A stretch of DNA of 64,000 bases. It comes from Stenotrophomonas sp. Ste86 (GTDB taxonomy: Bacteria; Pseudomonadota; Gammaproteobacteria; Xanthomonadales; Xanthomonadaceae). Positions 1-8,400 of this stretch are shown here, piece after piece (position 1 is the stretch's first letter; every line of letters begins with the position of its first letter). The stretch lies in assembly GCF_024519465.1 (NCBI RefSeq), contig NZ_JALJRW010000020.1, forward strand, positions 1 to 64,000, in the 5' to 3' direction. The position numbers and the translations under genes are program-made. The notes beneath the pieces were generated by a model. That model made no database searches, was not told the DNA's origin, and saw nothing but the letters and a program-made list of their open reading frames with translations.

Positions 1-601
1 TGCCCTTTCCGGCGAATGTCCTCCGGCGTCGGCCTGCGGCCGCCCCCTCCCCCTTGATTTCGCCTCCAAGGGCATGGGAGCCCAGCGCCCGACCCACCGA
101 CCAGCGTCAAAACGCCTGGCTTCTATCTGATTACCGCAAGCCGAGCCCCTTAGCGGCCGGTAGGGTCCTGGGCAAAATAAAGGAGGAGGCCGCAACGCGG
201 CCGGGGGACATTTGCGCCAGGGGCCTACCGGCTGCTAAGGGGCCCTCACGCTCGCGACAGACCTGAGCGGAGACAACATCAGACCCAGATGGGCCCTGGA
301 CTACACAGTCACACACGTATCGCCGTGCGCCATTTGCGACTGCCCTTGCAACAAGACGCTCCCCTCAGATGGGAGAAGAACTTTCCAGTCTGCCGGTTGG
401 AGCTATCCATCGGCCTGGCGCGCAGAGCCACGCCAGGCGCGGCTGCGCTCTGTTGCGACATCGTGCCGAGCTGCACGCGGCAACCACGCATGGCGTGGAT
501 CCACCCACTTGGGCAACCCTTCATTTCCTGCTGCCCTTGCCGCTACCTCCAAGGACCTCATGCCGCGCTGTTCGTGGCGCACAACCGACGGATCGATACG
601 C
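1..601. other. Gene-free stretch at the left edge of the window
   Basis: I see no convincing coding region here. Open frames exist on both strands, but their translations are rich in Arg/Ala/Gly/Pro as expected of chance frames in high-GC DNA. The only clear structure is the inverted repeat at 146-242. The region is upstream of the hypothetical gene starting near 602 and may hold its promoter, but I could not pick one out. Confidence 0.6.
146..242. repeat. 97-nt imperfect inverted repeat with an inner hairpin
   Basis: The left arm (146-177, starting CCCCTTAGCGGCCGGTAGG) pairs with the right arm (211-242, ending CCTACCGGCTGCTAAGGGG), with a wobble pair and a few mismatches toward the loop. 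Between the arms sits a second hairpin, GGCCGC-AAC-GCGGCC at 188-202. There is no U-run on either side, so it is not a simple terminator. It could be a structured RNA, a leader element or a degenerate mobile repeat. I could not match it to 6S, tmRNA, SRP or RNase P RNA. Confidence 0.6.
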
Positions 602-1738
602 ATGCAGACGGGCACCAGCGACAGCACTTCCGATACCACCCTCCAGGCCCCGACCGGCGTCAGCCTGCCGCCGGTGGATGTGCTGCTCGACGATCATGGC
701 GCTGGCGATGCGCCCGACGCCGACACCCCCGCACCCGGCGCGATCCGCTACCGGCTGCCGCTGGTGGCCGTGCCGGACAACGTGCTGTTGAAGGCCGCGG
801 TGCAGAAGCTGGTCGAGCAGAAAGCCCAGCTCGACGTGCTGGCACGCAACCCGGCCCTGGCCGGCCTGCTGCCGGCCGACTGGCAGGGCAGCGGTGTGCG
901 CGCGGTGGACCTGCAGGGCTTCGTGCTGTCGGTGCTGCCCTTCCTGCAGAACGCGGCCAAGGCCGAAACCGCACCGGCACGCCTGCCGCTCAAGCACGTA
1001 CTGGGCGATGCCGGGCGCTGGGACAGCGGCGACGTGGACGAGCCCAAGTCCCTGGCGTTCTTCCTGGCCAGCGACGACCGCGCCAGTGCCGGGGCCAAGG
1101 ACCCGGCCGAAGCCTACCTGGTTGCCGCGCTGGGCCTGGCCTGGGCACACGAGGGGCGCACCCGCCCGGGTTTCCTGCGGCAGATGGGCTACGACAGCAT
1201 GGCAGCGCGCGTGCACCTGCTGCCGTATCCCGAACCGGGCCAGCTGGCCCTGTATGGCGTGGTCGCCAACGGCGTCAGCCAGCTCTGGTGCGTGCTCGAC
1301 CGGCGCAAGCTGCGGCCGCTGCTGGCGCAGTGGATCAGCGTGCCGGTGTTGACCGCCTACGGCGTGAGCGCGCCGGGCACGTGGCCGACGTCGTTCCCGC
1401 CGGTCGAAGAAGTGGCGCAGATGCTGGCCACCGCGCGTACCGGCAAGGGCCCGGTGGAAGTCGACCTGACCCGGGTCGCCGCCAAGGTCCAGCAGGACGC
1501 CTCGGCCGAAACGTGGATGCCGGTCAGTCTGCTTCAGGTGGGTACGTGGGCGCCGCGCTGGGGCTACTTCATGGCCACCTTCATCGGCCTGCCCTCGGCG
1601 CTGCTGGTGCTGGCCGCGCTGGCCCTGCCCAATGCGATAGAAGCGGCCGTGGTGGCCGCCTCGTTGGCCTTTGCCGGTGGCGCCATCGGCGCGTTGGCCG
1701 CGCCGTGGGTGCATGCCCGGCGCAAGCACCTGAGTTGA
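602..1738 (+). CDS. Hypothetical protein with two C-terminal membrane segments
   Basis: This 378-residue protein is not one I recognise. The N-terminal 40 residues are Asp/Thr/Pro-rich and look disordered. The middle looks globular (RYRLPLVAVPDNVLLKAAVQ onward). Near the C-terminus two hydrophobic segments (around residues 320-345 and 350-368) are separated by a short loop and followed by a basic tail (HARRKHLS), consistent with a C-terminally anchored inner-membrane protein facing the cytoplasm. The start is uncertain. ATG 602 is used here, but ATG 560 has a better-looking AAGGA just upstream and would add 14 residues. The coding frame shows the strong third-position GC of neighbouring real genes. 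It stands alone and converges with the marR gene that follows. Confidence 0.75.
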   Translation: MQTGTSDSTSDTTLQAPTGVSLPPVDVLLDDHGAGDAPDADTPAPGAIRYRLPLVAVPDNVLLKAAVQKLVEQKAQLDVLARNPALAGLLPADWQGSGVRAVDLQGFVLSVLPFLQNAAKAETAPARLPLKHVLGDAGRWDSGDVDEPKSLAFFLASDDRASAGAKDPAEAYLVAALGLAWAHEGRTRPGFLRQMGYDSMAARVHLLPYPEPGQLALYGVVANGVSQLWCVLDRRKLRPLLAQWISVPVLTAYGVSAPGTWPTSFPPVEEVAQMLATARTGKGPVEVDLTRVAAKVQQDASAETWMPVSLLQVGTWAPRWGYFMATFIGLPSALLVLAALALPNAIEAAVVAASLAFAGGAIGALAAPWVHARRKHLS

Positions 1739-1768
1739 CCCGCAACGCCCCAGCGGCGTTGCCTGCCC

Positions 1769-2272
1769 TCAGCCCTGGTCCATCTTCTGCAGACCTTCCC
1801 CGGCCAGGCGCAGGATCAGCGCCTCCAGCATCTGTTCCTCCTCTTCGCTGAGCACGGACATCAGCTTGCGGGTGATCTCGATCACCAGCGGGGCGATGGT
1901 CTCGTACACCTCGAACCCGGCCGCCGACAGCGCCAGTACCGAGCGACGGCGGTCGTCGCCATGGGTTTCACGCTTGATGAAGCCACGCTCGAGCAGTCTG
2001 GCCACGGCCCGGCTCACGGCCACCTTGTCCATCGCCGTGCGGTCGGAAACCTCGCTGGCCGATGAGCCCGGGTACAACGCCAGGATGGTGATGACCCGCC
2101 ATTCCGGGATCGCCAGACCATAACGGTCCCCATACAGCTTGGCGATATTGCCGCTGACCCGGTTGGACAGCACGCTCAGCCGGTAGGGCAGGAACTGCTC
2201 CAGGTCGAGCAGGGCGTGCGAGGCGCGGATGCTGTGGCTGCTGGGATCGGGCGGGCTCATGCTGCGGTGCAC
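1769..2272 (-). CDS. MarR-family transcriptional regulator, probable controller of the hppD/hmgA genes
   Basis: This 167-residue winged-helix protein has the MarR layout: an N-terminal dimer helix (LLDLEQFLPYRLSVLSNRVS), a central helix-turn-helix (SASEVSDRTAMDKVAVSRAV), a basic beta wing with the family DDRR turn (ETHGDDRRRSVLAL), and a C-terminal dimerisation helix ending EGLQKMDQG. It is transcribed divergently from hppD, with about 116 bp between the starts. A perfect hexamer palindrome, GTTTCA-TG-TGAAAC, lies at 2283-2296 just upstream of its own start, where a MarR dimer would repress both promoters. The likely inducer is an aromatic tyrosine catabolite such as homogentisate or 4-hydroxyphenylpyruvate, but that is inference from position. 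ATG 2260 is an alternative start four codons in. Confidence 0.9.
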   Translation of the reverse strand: MHRSMSPPDPSSHSIRASHALLDLEQFLPYRLSVLSNRVSGNIAKLYGDRYGLAIPEWRVITILALYPGSSASEVSDRTAMDKVAVSRAVARLLERGFIKRETHGDDRRRSVLALSAAGFEVYETIAPLVIEITRKLMSVLSEEEEQMLEALILRLAGEGLQKMDQG

Positions 2273-2282
2273 CTTGATGGTG

Positions 2283-2296
2283 GTTTCATGTGAAAC
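2283..2296. promoter_or_regulatory. Candidate MarR-type operator between marR and hppD
   Basis: GTTTCATGTGAAAC is a perfect 6+6 palindrome with a two-base spacer. It lies 11 bp upstream of the regulator start and about 93 bp upstream of hppD. Palindromes built on GTTTCA/TGAAAC are typical of MarR regulators of aromatic-acid catabolism. Assignment to this regulator is inferred from position only. Confidence 0.55.
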
Positions 2297-2388
2297 TATA
2301 ACCTACGTTCCGGACACCGCATTCTCGCGGGTCTGCCGCCCCACCGCACCTGGTTTTTTCCGATGCGGACTTGCTTTGGAGCCACATC

Positions 2389-3504
2389 ATGAGCAGCCAA
2401 CTGAGCACCGCGTCCCACGCACCCGATCCGGGCATGCAGGTCACCACCTTCGAAAACCCGATGGGCATCGACGGTTTCGAGTTCGTCGAGTTCGCCGCGC
2501 CGGCCGGCCGTGGCGCCGAACTGCACGCCTACTTCCGCAAGATGGGCTTCACCGCGGTACTGCGCCACAAGCAGCGCGCGATCACCGTGTACCGCCAGGG
2601 CGACGTCAATTTCCTGGTCAATGAAGAACCCGATTCGTTCGCCTCGGACTTCGCTGACAAGCACGGCCCGTGCGCCTGCGGCTTTGCCATCCGCTTCAAG
2701 AAGCCGGGCGATGAGGTCTACCAGATGGCGCTGGGCAACGGTGCCGAAGCGATCGACTTCAAGCCGGAAACCCGCGCGGTGGCCGCGCCGATCATCAAGG
2801 GCATCGGCGACTGCATGCTGTACCTGGTGGACCGCTACGGCGCCAATGGCAGCATGTTCGACACCGACTACGCCCCGATCGAGGGCGTGGACCCGCGTCC
2901 CAAGGGCTTCGGGCTGACCTTCATCGACCACCTGACCCACAACCTGTACTTCGGCAACATGCAGCAGTGGTCGGACTACTACGAGCGCCTGTTCAACTTC
3001 CGCGAGATCCGCTACTTCGACATCAAGGGCCTCAAGACCGGCCTGGTGTCCAAGGCGATGACCGCCCCGGACGGCATCGTACGCATTCCGCTCAACGAGT
3101 CGTCCGATCCGAAGAGCCAGATCAACGAGTACCTGGACGCCTACAAGGGCGAGGGCATCCAGCACATCGCCTGCTTCACCGAAAACATCTACGACACCGT
3201 GGAAGCGATGCGCGCCCAGGGCGTGGAGTTCCTCGACACCCCCGACACTTATTTCGACGTGATCGACATGCGCGTGCCCAACCACGGTGAAGACGTGGCG
3301 CGGTTGGCGAAGAACAAGATCCTGATCGATGCCGATCCGGAGACCCACCAGCGCAAGCTGCTGCAGATCTTCACCACCAACTGCATCGGCCCGATCTTCT
3401 TCGAGATCATCCAGCGCAAGGGCAACGAAGGCTTCGGCGAAGGCAACTTCACCGCGCTGTTCGAGAGCATCGAGCGCGACCAGATCAAGCGCGGCGTGCT
3501 GTAA
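2389..3504 (+). CDS. hppD: 4-hydroxyphenylpyruvate dioxygenase
   Basis: This non-haem iron enzyme converts 4-hydroxyphenylpyruvate to homogentisate in tyrosine degradation, in the cytoplasm. The 371-residue length fits the family. Two vicinal-oxygen-chelate halves are visible. The iron ligands are expected at His181 (in TFIDHLTHNL), His259 (in IQHIACFTEN) and Glu339 (in FFEIIQRKGN), with the same spacing as in Pseudomonas HPPD. The C-terminal block KGNEGFGEGNFTALFESIE is a strong family signature. The start is ATG 2389, with GGAG at 2377-2380; a TTG 18 bases earlier lacks support. The stop codon overlaps the next start (TAATG). Two genes on is hmgA, the next step of the pathway. In relatives HppD also feeds pyomelanin formation. 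Confidence 0.98.
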   Translation: MSSQLSTASHAPDPGMQVTTFENPMGIDGFEFVEFAAPAGRGAELHAYFRKMGFTAVLRHKQRAITVYRQGDVNFLVNEEPDSFASDFADKHGPCACGFAIRFKKPGDEVYQMALGNGAEAIDFKPETRAVAAPIIKGIGDCMLYLVDRYGANGSMFDTDYAPIEGVDPRPKGFGLTFIDHLTHNLYFGNMQQWSDYYERLFNFREIRYFDIKGLKTGLVSKAMTAPDGIVRIPLNESSDPKSQINEYLDAYKGEGIQHIACFTENIYDTVEAMRAQGVEFLDTPDTYFDVIDMRVPNHGEDVARLAKNKILIDADPETHQRKLLQIFTTNCIGPIFFEIIQRKGNEGFGEGNFTALFESIERDQIKRGVL

Positions 3505-3941
3505 TGAAATTGATTCAGGCCGGAATCGTTTTCGCCCTCACCGTCGGCTTTACTGGAACAGTTCTGGCTTCCGTGCCTGGAAAAATGCTCTGTTTTACTA
3601 CTACCTACACAGCATTCGGCGACAAGCCAGTAACTCTTCGACAGTGTGCTGACGACCAGCGAGCTGTTGCGATTCTGCATTTACGGGTCCAAGGAAAGAA
3701 ATTTTCCGGACTGGCCTTGACGGAGGGCAGTGGGCCGTCCTTCCATGCATTAGAGGATGGATCGGTCAGGCGATCAGCGGTGGCGGTGTTGGGTGATGAG
3801 CAGGGCGGAAAATTTCCGCTAAAGGTTCAAATTGAAGTCGACGGAACGGTGGCAATTTTTGAGGCAGCCGCTGGCCTTGGCGAGAGAGGAACGGCCGAAA
3901 CCCCGCTTGGCTTGGTTGAATACACTCTTGCCAGCTACTGA
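3504..3941 (+). CDS. Small secreted protein of unknown function between hppD and hmgA
   Basis: This 145-residue protein begins with a clear Sec signal peptide (basic start, hydrophobic core FALTVGFTGTVLA, likely cleavage after VLA). The mature part has two cysteines (MLCFTT and LRQCADDQ) and alternating beta-like stretches. I do not recognise a family. Its ATG overlaps the hppD stop by one base, so the two are translationally coupled. Its base composition is visibly lower in GC than its neighbours (runs such as TTTTTGAGG and AAATTTTCC), which suggests later acquisition into the hppD-hmgA operon. A periplasmic role linked to tyrosine catabolism would be a guess. Confidence 0.8.
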   Translation: MKLIQAGIVFALTVGFTGTVLASVPGKMLCFTTTYTAFGDKPVTLRQCADDQRAVAILHLRVQGKKFSGLALTEGSGPSFHALEDGSVRRSAVAVLGDEQGGKFPLKVQIEVDGTVAIFEAAAGLGERGTAETPLGLVEYTLASY

Positions 3942-4021
3942 TCGAAACGGGGGCGTCGCAAGCTCCTTAAAGGCGCACCCCACGATCAGTGCGGACTCGA
4001 TTTAACTATCTGGAGAGATCT

Positions 4022-5308
4022 ATGAGCAGCACTTACCAGACCGGTTTCGGCAATGAGTTCGCCACCGAGGCGGTGCCCGGCGCGTTGCCGGTCGGCCGCA
4101 ACTCGCCGCAGCGGGTGGCGCATGGGCTGTATGCCGAACAGCTGTCGGGCACCGCGTTCACCGCGCCGCGCGGCAGCAATCGGCGCAGCTGGCTGTACCG
4201 GATCCGTCCGGCGGTGACGCACGGTGAGTTCAGCGCGTATGCGCAGCCGCACCTGCACGGTGATTTCGCGCATGGCGCGGTGTCGCCCAACCAGCTGCGC
4301 TGGGACCCGCTGCCACTGCCGCCCACCCCCACCGATTTCATCGATGGCCTGTACACCATGGGTGGCAACGGCTCGCCCGATGCGCATCATGGCGTGGGCA
4401 TCCACCTGTATGCGGCCAACGCCGACATGCAGGGCCGTTACTTCTACAACGCCGACGGCGAGCTGCTGATCGTGCCGCAGCTGGGCCGCCTGCGTCTGCT
4501 CACCGAGCTGGGCGTGATCGAGATCGAACCGCAGCAGATCGCGGTGATCCCGCGTGGCGTGCGCTTCCGGGTCGAACTGCCCGATGGTCAGGCACGTGGC
4601 TACGTGTGCGAAAACTTCGGCGCGCTGTTGAAGCTGCCGGACCTGGGGCCGATCGGCTCCAACGGCCTGGCCAATCCGCGCGATTTCGAAACCCCGCAGG
4701 CCGCGTTCGAGAATATCGAGGGCGCATTCGAACTGATCGCCAAATTCGGCGGGCAGCTGTGGCGTGCCGACATCGATCATTCGCCGCTGGACGTGGTCGC
4801 CTGGCACGGCAATTACGCGCCGTACCGCTACGACCTGCGTCGTTTCAACACCATCGGCTCGATCAGCCACGACCATCCGGACCCGTCGATCTTTCTGGTG
4901 CTGCATTCGCCCAGCGATACCGCCGGCACCAGCAACATGGACTTCGCCATCTTCCCGCCGCGCTGGCTGGTGGCGCAGGACACGTTCCGGCCGCCGTGGT
5001 TCCACCGCAACATCGCCAGCGAGTTCATGGGCCTCATCCACGGTGCTTACGACGCCAAGGCCGAGGGCTTCGTGCCCGGCGGCGCCTCGCTGCACAACTG
5101 CATGAGTGGCCACGGTCCGGATGCGGCCACTTTCGACAAGGCCTCGGCGGCTGACCTGAGCAAACCGGACGTGATCAAGGACACCATGGCCTTCATGTTC
5201 GAAACCCGTGGGGTGATCCGCCCGACCGCGCAAGCCATGGAGGCCGCGCACCGGCAGCGCGGTTACCAGCAGTGCTGGAAGGGGTTGAAGGCGAACTTCA
5301 CGGGGTGA
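4022..5308 (+). CDS. hmgA: Homogentisate 1,2-dioxygenase
   Basis: This enzyme opens the aromatic ring of homogentisate to give maleylacetoacetate, the step after HppD. The 428-residue protein starts with the family opening ([19 protein letters not shown]). The iron ligands are visible as His328 (WFHRN), Glu334 (SEFMG) and His364 (SGHGPD), matching His335/Glu341/His371 of the human enzyme. ATG 4022 has GGAGAG just upstream. The frame is open 33 bases further back without a ribosome site. The maleylacetoacetate isomerase and fumarylacetoacetase genes are not adjacent, so the pathway must be completed elsewhere. Confidence 0.98.
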   Translation: MSSTYQTGFGNEFATEAVPGALPVGRNSPQRVAHGLYAEQLSGTAFTAPRGSNRRSWLYRIRPAVTHGEFSAYAQPHLHGDFAHGAVSPNQLRWDPLPLPPTPTDFIDGLYTMGGNGSPDAHHGVGIHLYAANADMQGRYFYNADGELLIVPQLGRLRLLTELGVIEIEPQQIAVIPRGVRFRVELPDGQARGYVCENFGALLKLPDLGPIGSNGLANPRDFETPQAAFENIEGAFELIAKFGGQLWRADIDHSPLDVVAWHGNYAPYRYDLRRFNTIGSISHDHPDPSIFLVLHSPSDTAGTSNMDFAIFPPRWLVAQDTFRPPWFHRNIASEFMGLIHGAYDAKAEGFVPGGASLHNCMSGHGPDAATFDKASAADLSKPDVIKDTMAFMFETRGVIRPTAQAMEAAHRQRGYQQCWKGLKANFTG

Positions 5309-5478
5309 TTGCAACGCGGGCCGCCGAGGCGGCCGGCGCCGAGTCACGTCGCGTGGCAGTGGCAGGACAGGGCGGCGCTCAGCATGACGCCCTCGGCGAC
5401 GCGGTGGACCAGACGGTGTACCCACTGTGGACACCGAGCAATCCCCTCCATGCAGTGCCTTTTCAACTGACCATTGCC

Positions 5479-6018
5479 TCAGGCTGTTGCAACAACGGTC
5501 TGCTGCACCTGCGCGGCATGCGCTTCCGGCAACACCTCCAGCACGCGCTGCCGCACCCGCTCGGCATACCCGGGCGAGGTCAGGCCCGGCAGCGCCGTCA
5601 GGGCGATGTACAGCGAGGCGATGACGTCTTCGTCGCTGCGCGCGCGCTGCAACGCGTGCAACAGCGCGGCGGCCTGCGGGTGGCGCTGCATTTCCAGGAT
5701 GCCCAGCAGGTAGATGCGCGCGGCCACCAGCGAGCGACGGCGTTCGGTGGGCGGGGGCACAGCCGGTGCGGGTGCGGGCCCGGGCGCACTGGCCGGCGCC
5801 GCCAGCGGGGCCGGCTCTGCTGGCGCGGTGGACACCAGGTACCCGGCCTGGATCAGCTGGATCACCATGGCCGACGCCTCTGCGCCGATCATCGCGCTGA
5901 GCTGGGGCAGGTCGCGCTGGCCGTCGCATAGGATCAGCAGGCGGCGCTGGCGCATGTCCAGTGGCGCGCGGTGGGCCTGCAGGGCGGTGCGGGCGAGGTC
6001 GGTCTTGCGCGGTTGCAT
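5479..6018 (-). CDS. Hypothetical protein with two helical domains and a Pro/Ala linker
   Basis: This 179-residue protein is unrecognised. Residues 1-65 look like a small winged-helix-type fold (HRAPLDMRQRRLLILCDGQR, then LSAMIGAEASAMVIQLIQAGYL, resembling a recognition-helix arrangement). Residues 66-90 are a flexible Pro/Ala linker. The rest is helical (SLVAARIYLLGILEMQRHPQ onward). No signal peptide or membrane segment is present, so it should be cytoplasmic. It converges on hmgA and is divergent from the lipoprotein gene at 6151, sharing a 130-bp intergenic region. Regulatory function is possible but not shown. Confidence 0.7.
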   Translation of the reverse strand: MQPRKTDLARTALQAHRAPLDMRQRRLLILCDGQRDLPQLSAMIGAEASAMVIQLIQAGYLVSTAPAEPAPLAAPASAPGPAPAPAVPPPTERRRSLVAARIYLLGILEMQRHPQAAALLHALQRARSDEDVIASLYIALTALPGLTSPGYAERVRQRVLEVLPEAHAAQVQQTVVATA

Positions 6019-6150
6019 GGGCGTAGGGTCGATGCGGTGCAGGCCGAGCCTGAACGCGGCAGGTGAAACGGCGATGACAATCGCGTCACTGCATGCAACC
6101 GCTGCACGGGGATCGCGCTAGTCTGCCGGGCACTGACTGGAGGACATCAC

Positions 6151-6771
6151 ATGAAGCAGCTGGGAGGCGTTTTGGCACTGGGCATCGTGCTGGCATTGGC
6201 AGGCTGCGGGCGCAGCCCGGAAACCCCGTCGAAGGACGCCCAGGCGGCCGCGCCGGCACCGACCACGCCGGCTGTCGGCGCTGCGCCAGACAAGGGTGCG
6301 GCTGCCGGCCCCGACGCCGCGGCCGCCACCGGTCCGGCGCGGCTTGACGGCTACGGCGCGATCGCACTGGGCAGCACGCTGGAGCAGGTGCGCACCGCGT
6401 GGAAGGAACCCCTGCAGGGCGACGTTCCCGACGACTACTGCCACGCGCTGCGACCGCAAGGCGCGCAGGCTGACGATGTGGTCTTCATGATCGAAGGCAA
6501 GCGTCTGGTCCGCTACGACGTGCGCAACGACCGCATCGCCGCACCCGGCGGTGGCAAGGTCGGCATGTCGCTGGGCCAGCTGCAGACGCTTTATCCCGAT
6601 CGGGGTGACGTCACCGCGCACAAGTACGACGAGAAGGGCCACAACCTGCGTGTGCGCCCGGCTACCGAGGGCGGCGCGCTGATCAACTTCGAGATCGGCG
6701 GCGACGGCAATGTCACCGCCTGGCGGGTCGGCCAGACCCCGCAGGTCGACTACGTAGAAGGCTGTTCGTAA
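6151..6771 (+). CDS. Hypothetical lipoprotein
   Basis: The 206-residue product has a lipoprotein signal (MKQLGGVLALGIVLALAGCG, lipobox LAGC with the lipidated Cys at residue 19 of the start region). An Ala/Pro/Thr-rich tether of about 50 residues leads to a folded domain beginning RLDGYGAIALGSTLEQVRTA. The pattern ALGSTLEQVRTAW and the later VGMSLGQLQTLYPD resemble the paired repeats of small periplasmic lectin- or SmpA-like folds, but I cannot name the family. A GGAGG lies just before the ATG. It should be anchored in the outer or inner membrane, facing the periplasm. Confidence 0.8.
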   Translation: MKQLGGVLALGIVLALAGCGRSPETPSKDAQAAAPAPTTPAVGAAPDKGAAAGPDAAAATGPARLDGYGAIALGSTLEQVRTAWKEPLQGDVPDDYCHALRPQGAQADDVVFMIEGKRLVRYDVRNDRIAAPGGGKVGMSLGQLQTLYPDRGDVTAHKYDEKGHNLRVRPATEGGALINFEIGGDGNVTAWRVGQTPQVDYVEGCS

Positions 6772-6891
6772 GCCGACGGCGGCGCGTGCCCGGAGCGGGC
6801 CGCGCCGCTGCACCCCCGCTTCGGTGGTTTCCTCACCCCCTGCGCGCACGCTGGCTCTAGAATCGGGCCATTGCTGCCTGGGGATGTGCCG

Positions 6892-7848
6892 ATGATTGCT
6901 GCTACCGCGTGGTTCCTGCTGGGATTGCTGCTGCTCGCACTGGGCGGCGATTCGATCGTCAAGGCCGCCTCCGGCCTGGCCCAGCGCTTCGGCGCCTCGC
7001 CGTTCGTGGCCGGGCTGCTGCTGGTCGCCTTCGGTACTTCGCTGCCCGAGCTGGTGGTCAACGCCCGCGCGTTCGTGGTCGGCGCCGAAGAACTGGCACT
7101 GGGCAACGCGGTCGGCAGCAACATCGTCAACGTCGGGCTTACCCTTGGCCTCGCCGCGTTGGCCGCGCCCCTCCTGGTCCGCGCACGGCTGCTCTCGCCC
7201 CTGCTCATCCTGCTCGCCGTGGCCAGCCTGGCGCTGATCGTGTTCGGCCTGGACGGCGTGGTGACGCGCTGGGAGGGTGGCCTGCTGCTGCTTGGTTTCG
7301 TGGCCGTGCTGGCGTTCGTGCTGCGACGTGCGCGGCGGGAATCCGGACCGGTGCGCGAGGCCATCGCCGGCTATGCGATGACCCGCACCGGGCTGTTCCT
7401 CAATGTGCTGCGCCTGCTGTTTGCCGGCCTGTGCCTGTACTACGGCGCGCGTTGGATCGTGCAGGCCGCGCCGGTTTTCGGTGCCGGGCTGGGCTGGTCG
7501 CCGCTGCTGGTGGGCCTGCTGCCGGTAGCCATCGGCACCGCGCTGCCGGAAGTGGCGGCGGCGATCGCGGCCGCCCGCCGTGGCCAGGGCGACATGGTGC
7601 TGGGCCACGTGATTGGCTCGAGCCTGTTCAATCTGCTGGTGGTGGTGGGCGGCATGGCGGCGCTGCGGCCGCTGGCGGTGCCCGCGTCGTTCGTGAAGCT
7701 GGAGCTGCCGGCGGCGATCGCCTTCGTGCTGGTGCTGTACCCGATGCTGCGTGGCGACCTCACCGTCAGCCGCCGCGAAGGGGGCGTGCTGGTGGTGGCA
7801 TTCCTGGCCTGGATCGGGTTGGAGCTGGCGCTGGTCAGAGGCGGCTGA
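6892..7848 (+). CDS. yrbG: Calcium/sodium antiporter, YrbG/CaCA family
   Basis: The 318-residue inner-membrane protein has about ten hydrophobic segments and the two inverted alpha repeats of the CaCA superfamily. The first repeat reads AFGTSLPELVVNARA...GNAVGSNIVNVG and the second AIGTALPEVAAAIAA...HVIGSSLFNLLVV. The conserved Glu of each GTS/GTA-LPE motif lines the cation site. It would exchange Ca2+ against Na+ or H+ across the inner membrane. ATG 6892 is preferred over an in-frame TTG at 6871 because the predicted first helix begins immediately. It is monocistronic, followed by three SMAG-type palindromes. Confidence 0.92.
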   Translation: MIAATAWFLLGLLLLALGGDSIVKAASGLAQRFGASPFVAGLLLVAFGTSLPELVVNARAFVVGAEELALGNAVGSNIVNVGLTLGLAALAAPLLVRARLLSPLLILLAVASLALIVFGLDGVVTRWEGGLLLLGFVAVLAFVLRRARRESGPVREAIAGYAMTRTGLFLNVLRLLFAGLCLYYGARWIVQAAPVFGAGLGWSPLLVGLLPVAIGTALPEVAAAIAAARRGQGDMVLGHVIGSSLFNLLVVVGGMAALRPLAVPASFVKLELPAAIAFVLVLYPMLRGDLTVSRREGGVLVVAFLAWIGLELALVRGG

Positions 7849-7863
7849 ACGAGGCAGCGTCCC

Positions 7864-7970
7864 GTAGAGCCGACCGTTGGTCGGCTGCTCCGGTTGCGAT
7901 GTGGGTGCAGCCGACCAACGGTCGGCTCTACGCGCGGGATTGGCGGCGGCCGACCAATGGTCGGTTCCAC
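7864..7970. repeat. Three SMAG/REP-type palindromes (one direct, two inverted)
   Basis: GTAGAGCCGACCGTTGGTCG begins at 7864 and runs to 7888. Its inverted partner spans 7907-7931, and a third diverged copy spans 7948-7970 and lacks the terminal GTAG. Each folds into a GC-rich hairpin. The first two are head to head and could form one long hairpin at the 3-prime ends of the antiporter and the opposing pha operon. GTAG-headed palindromes of this kind are known from Stenotrophomonas (SMAG elements). Confidence 0.85.
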
Positions 7971-8022
7971 GCGGGTTCGGCCCGGTATCCGATCCCGGTC
8001 CGGAACCTCTCCGTCTCCCTCA

Positions 8023-8400
8023 TTACGGCGCCTGATCGCCTTCTGGTCGCGGCGGCGGCAACTGTTCTTCCTTGGCGGTTTCATGTCCCGGCAGGCTCGG
8101 GCGCTTTTCCATCATCAGCGACAGCGCCGCCTTGGCCATCATGTGTGCGCTGATCGGCGCGGTGATGAACAGGAATACGGTGATCAACAGCTCGCGCGGC
8201 TGCGGATCCTGGCCCAGGAAGATGTGGTAACAGACCGAGCCCACCAGCACGCAGCCCACGCCCAGGGTGCTGGCCTTGGTCGGCGCGTGCAGACGCTTGA
8301 AGAACGTCGACAGCTTCACCAGGCCCAGCGCGCCGACCAGGATGAAGAAGCAGCCGAACAGCAGCAGGATCGACAGCACGATCTGGATGAAGGTGATCAT
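8023..8400 (-). CDS. phaG: Monovalent cation/H+ antiporter subunit G
   Basis: This is the last gene of the six-gene Mrp/Pha-type operon. The 125-residue product has three hydrophobic segments and the MnhG/PhaG signature GALGLVKLSTFFKRLHAPTK followed by STLGVGCVLVG. The C-terminal 30 residues are charged and Pro-rich. Its ATG overlaps the phaF stop (ATGA), indicating translational coupling. The Mrp complex exchanges Na+ or K+ for protons at the inner membrane, and all subunits are needed. An in-frame upstream extension is only the shadow of phaF. Confidence 0.93.
   Translation of the reverse strand: MITFIQIVLSILLLFGCFFILVGALGLVKLSTFFKRLHAPTKASTLGVGCVLVGSVCYHIFLGQDPQPRELLITVFLFITAPISAHMMAKAALSLMMEKRPSLPGHETAKEEQLPPPRPEGDQAP

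Noticed and set aside
1..300. 6S, tmRNA, SRP or RNase P RNA for the inverted repeat region
   Set aside because: None of the signature sequences of these RNAs is visible on either strand.
289..1851. 520-codon plus-strand frame over the first hypothetical gene
   Set aside because: It overlaps the better frame 602-1738 and its translation is dominated by Arg/Ala/Gly/Pro with no hydrophobic pattern, as in a high-GC shadow frame.
3986..5929. 647-codon minus-strand frame
   Set aside because: Antisense to hmgA over most of its length; hmgA has catalytic residues and normal codon use.
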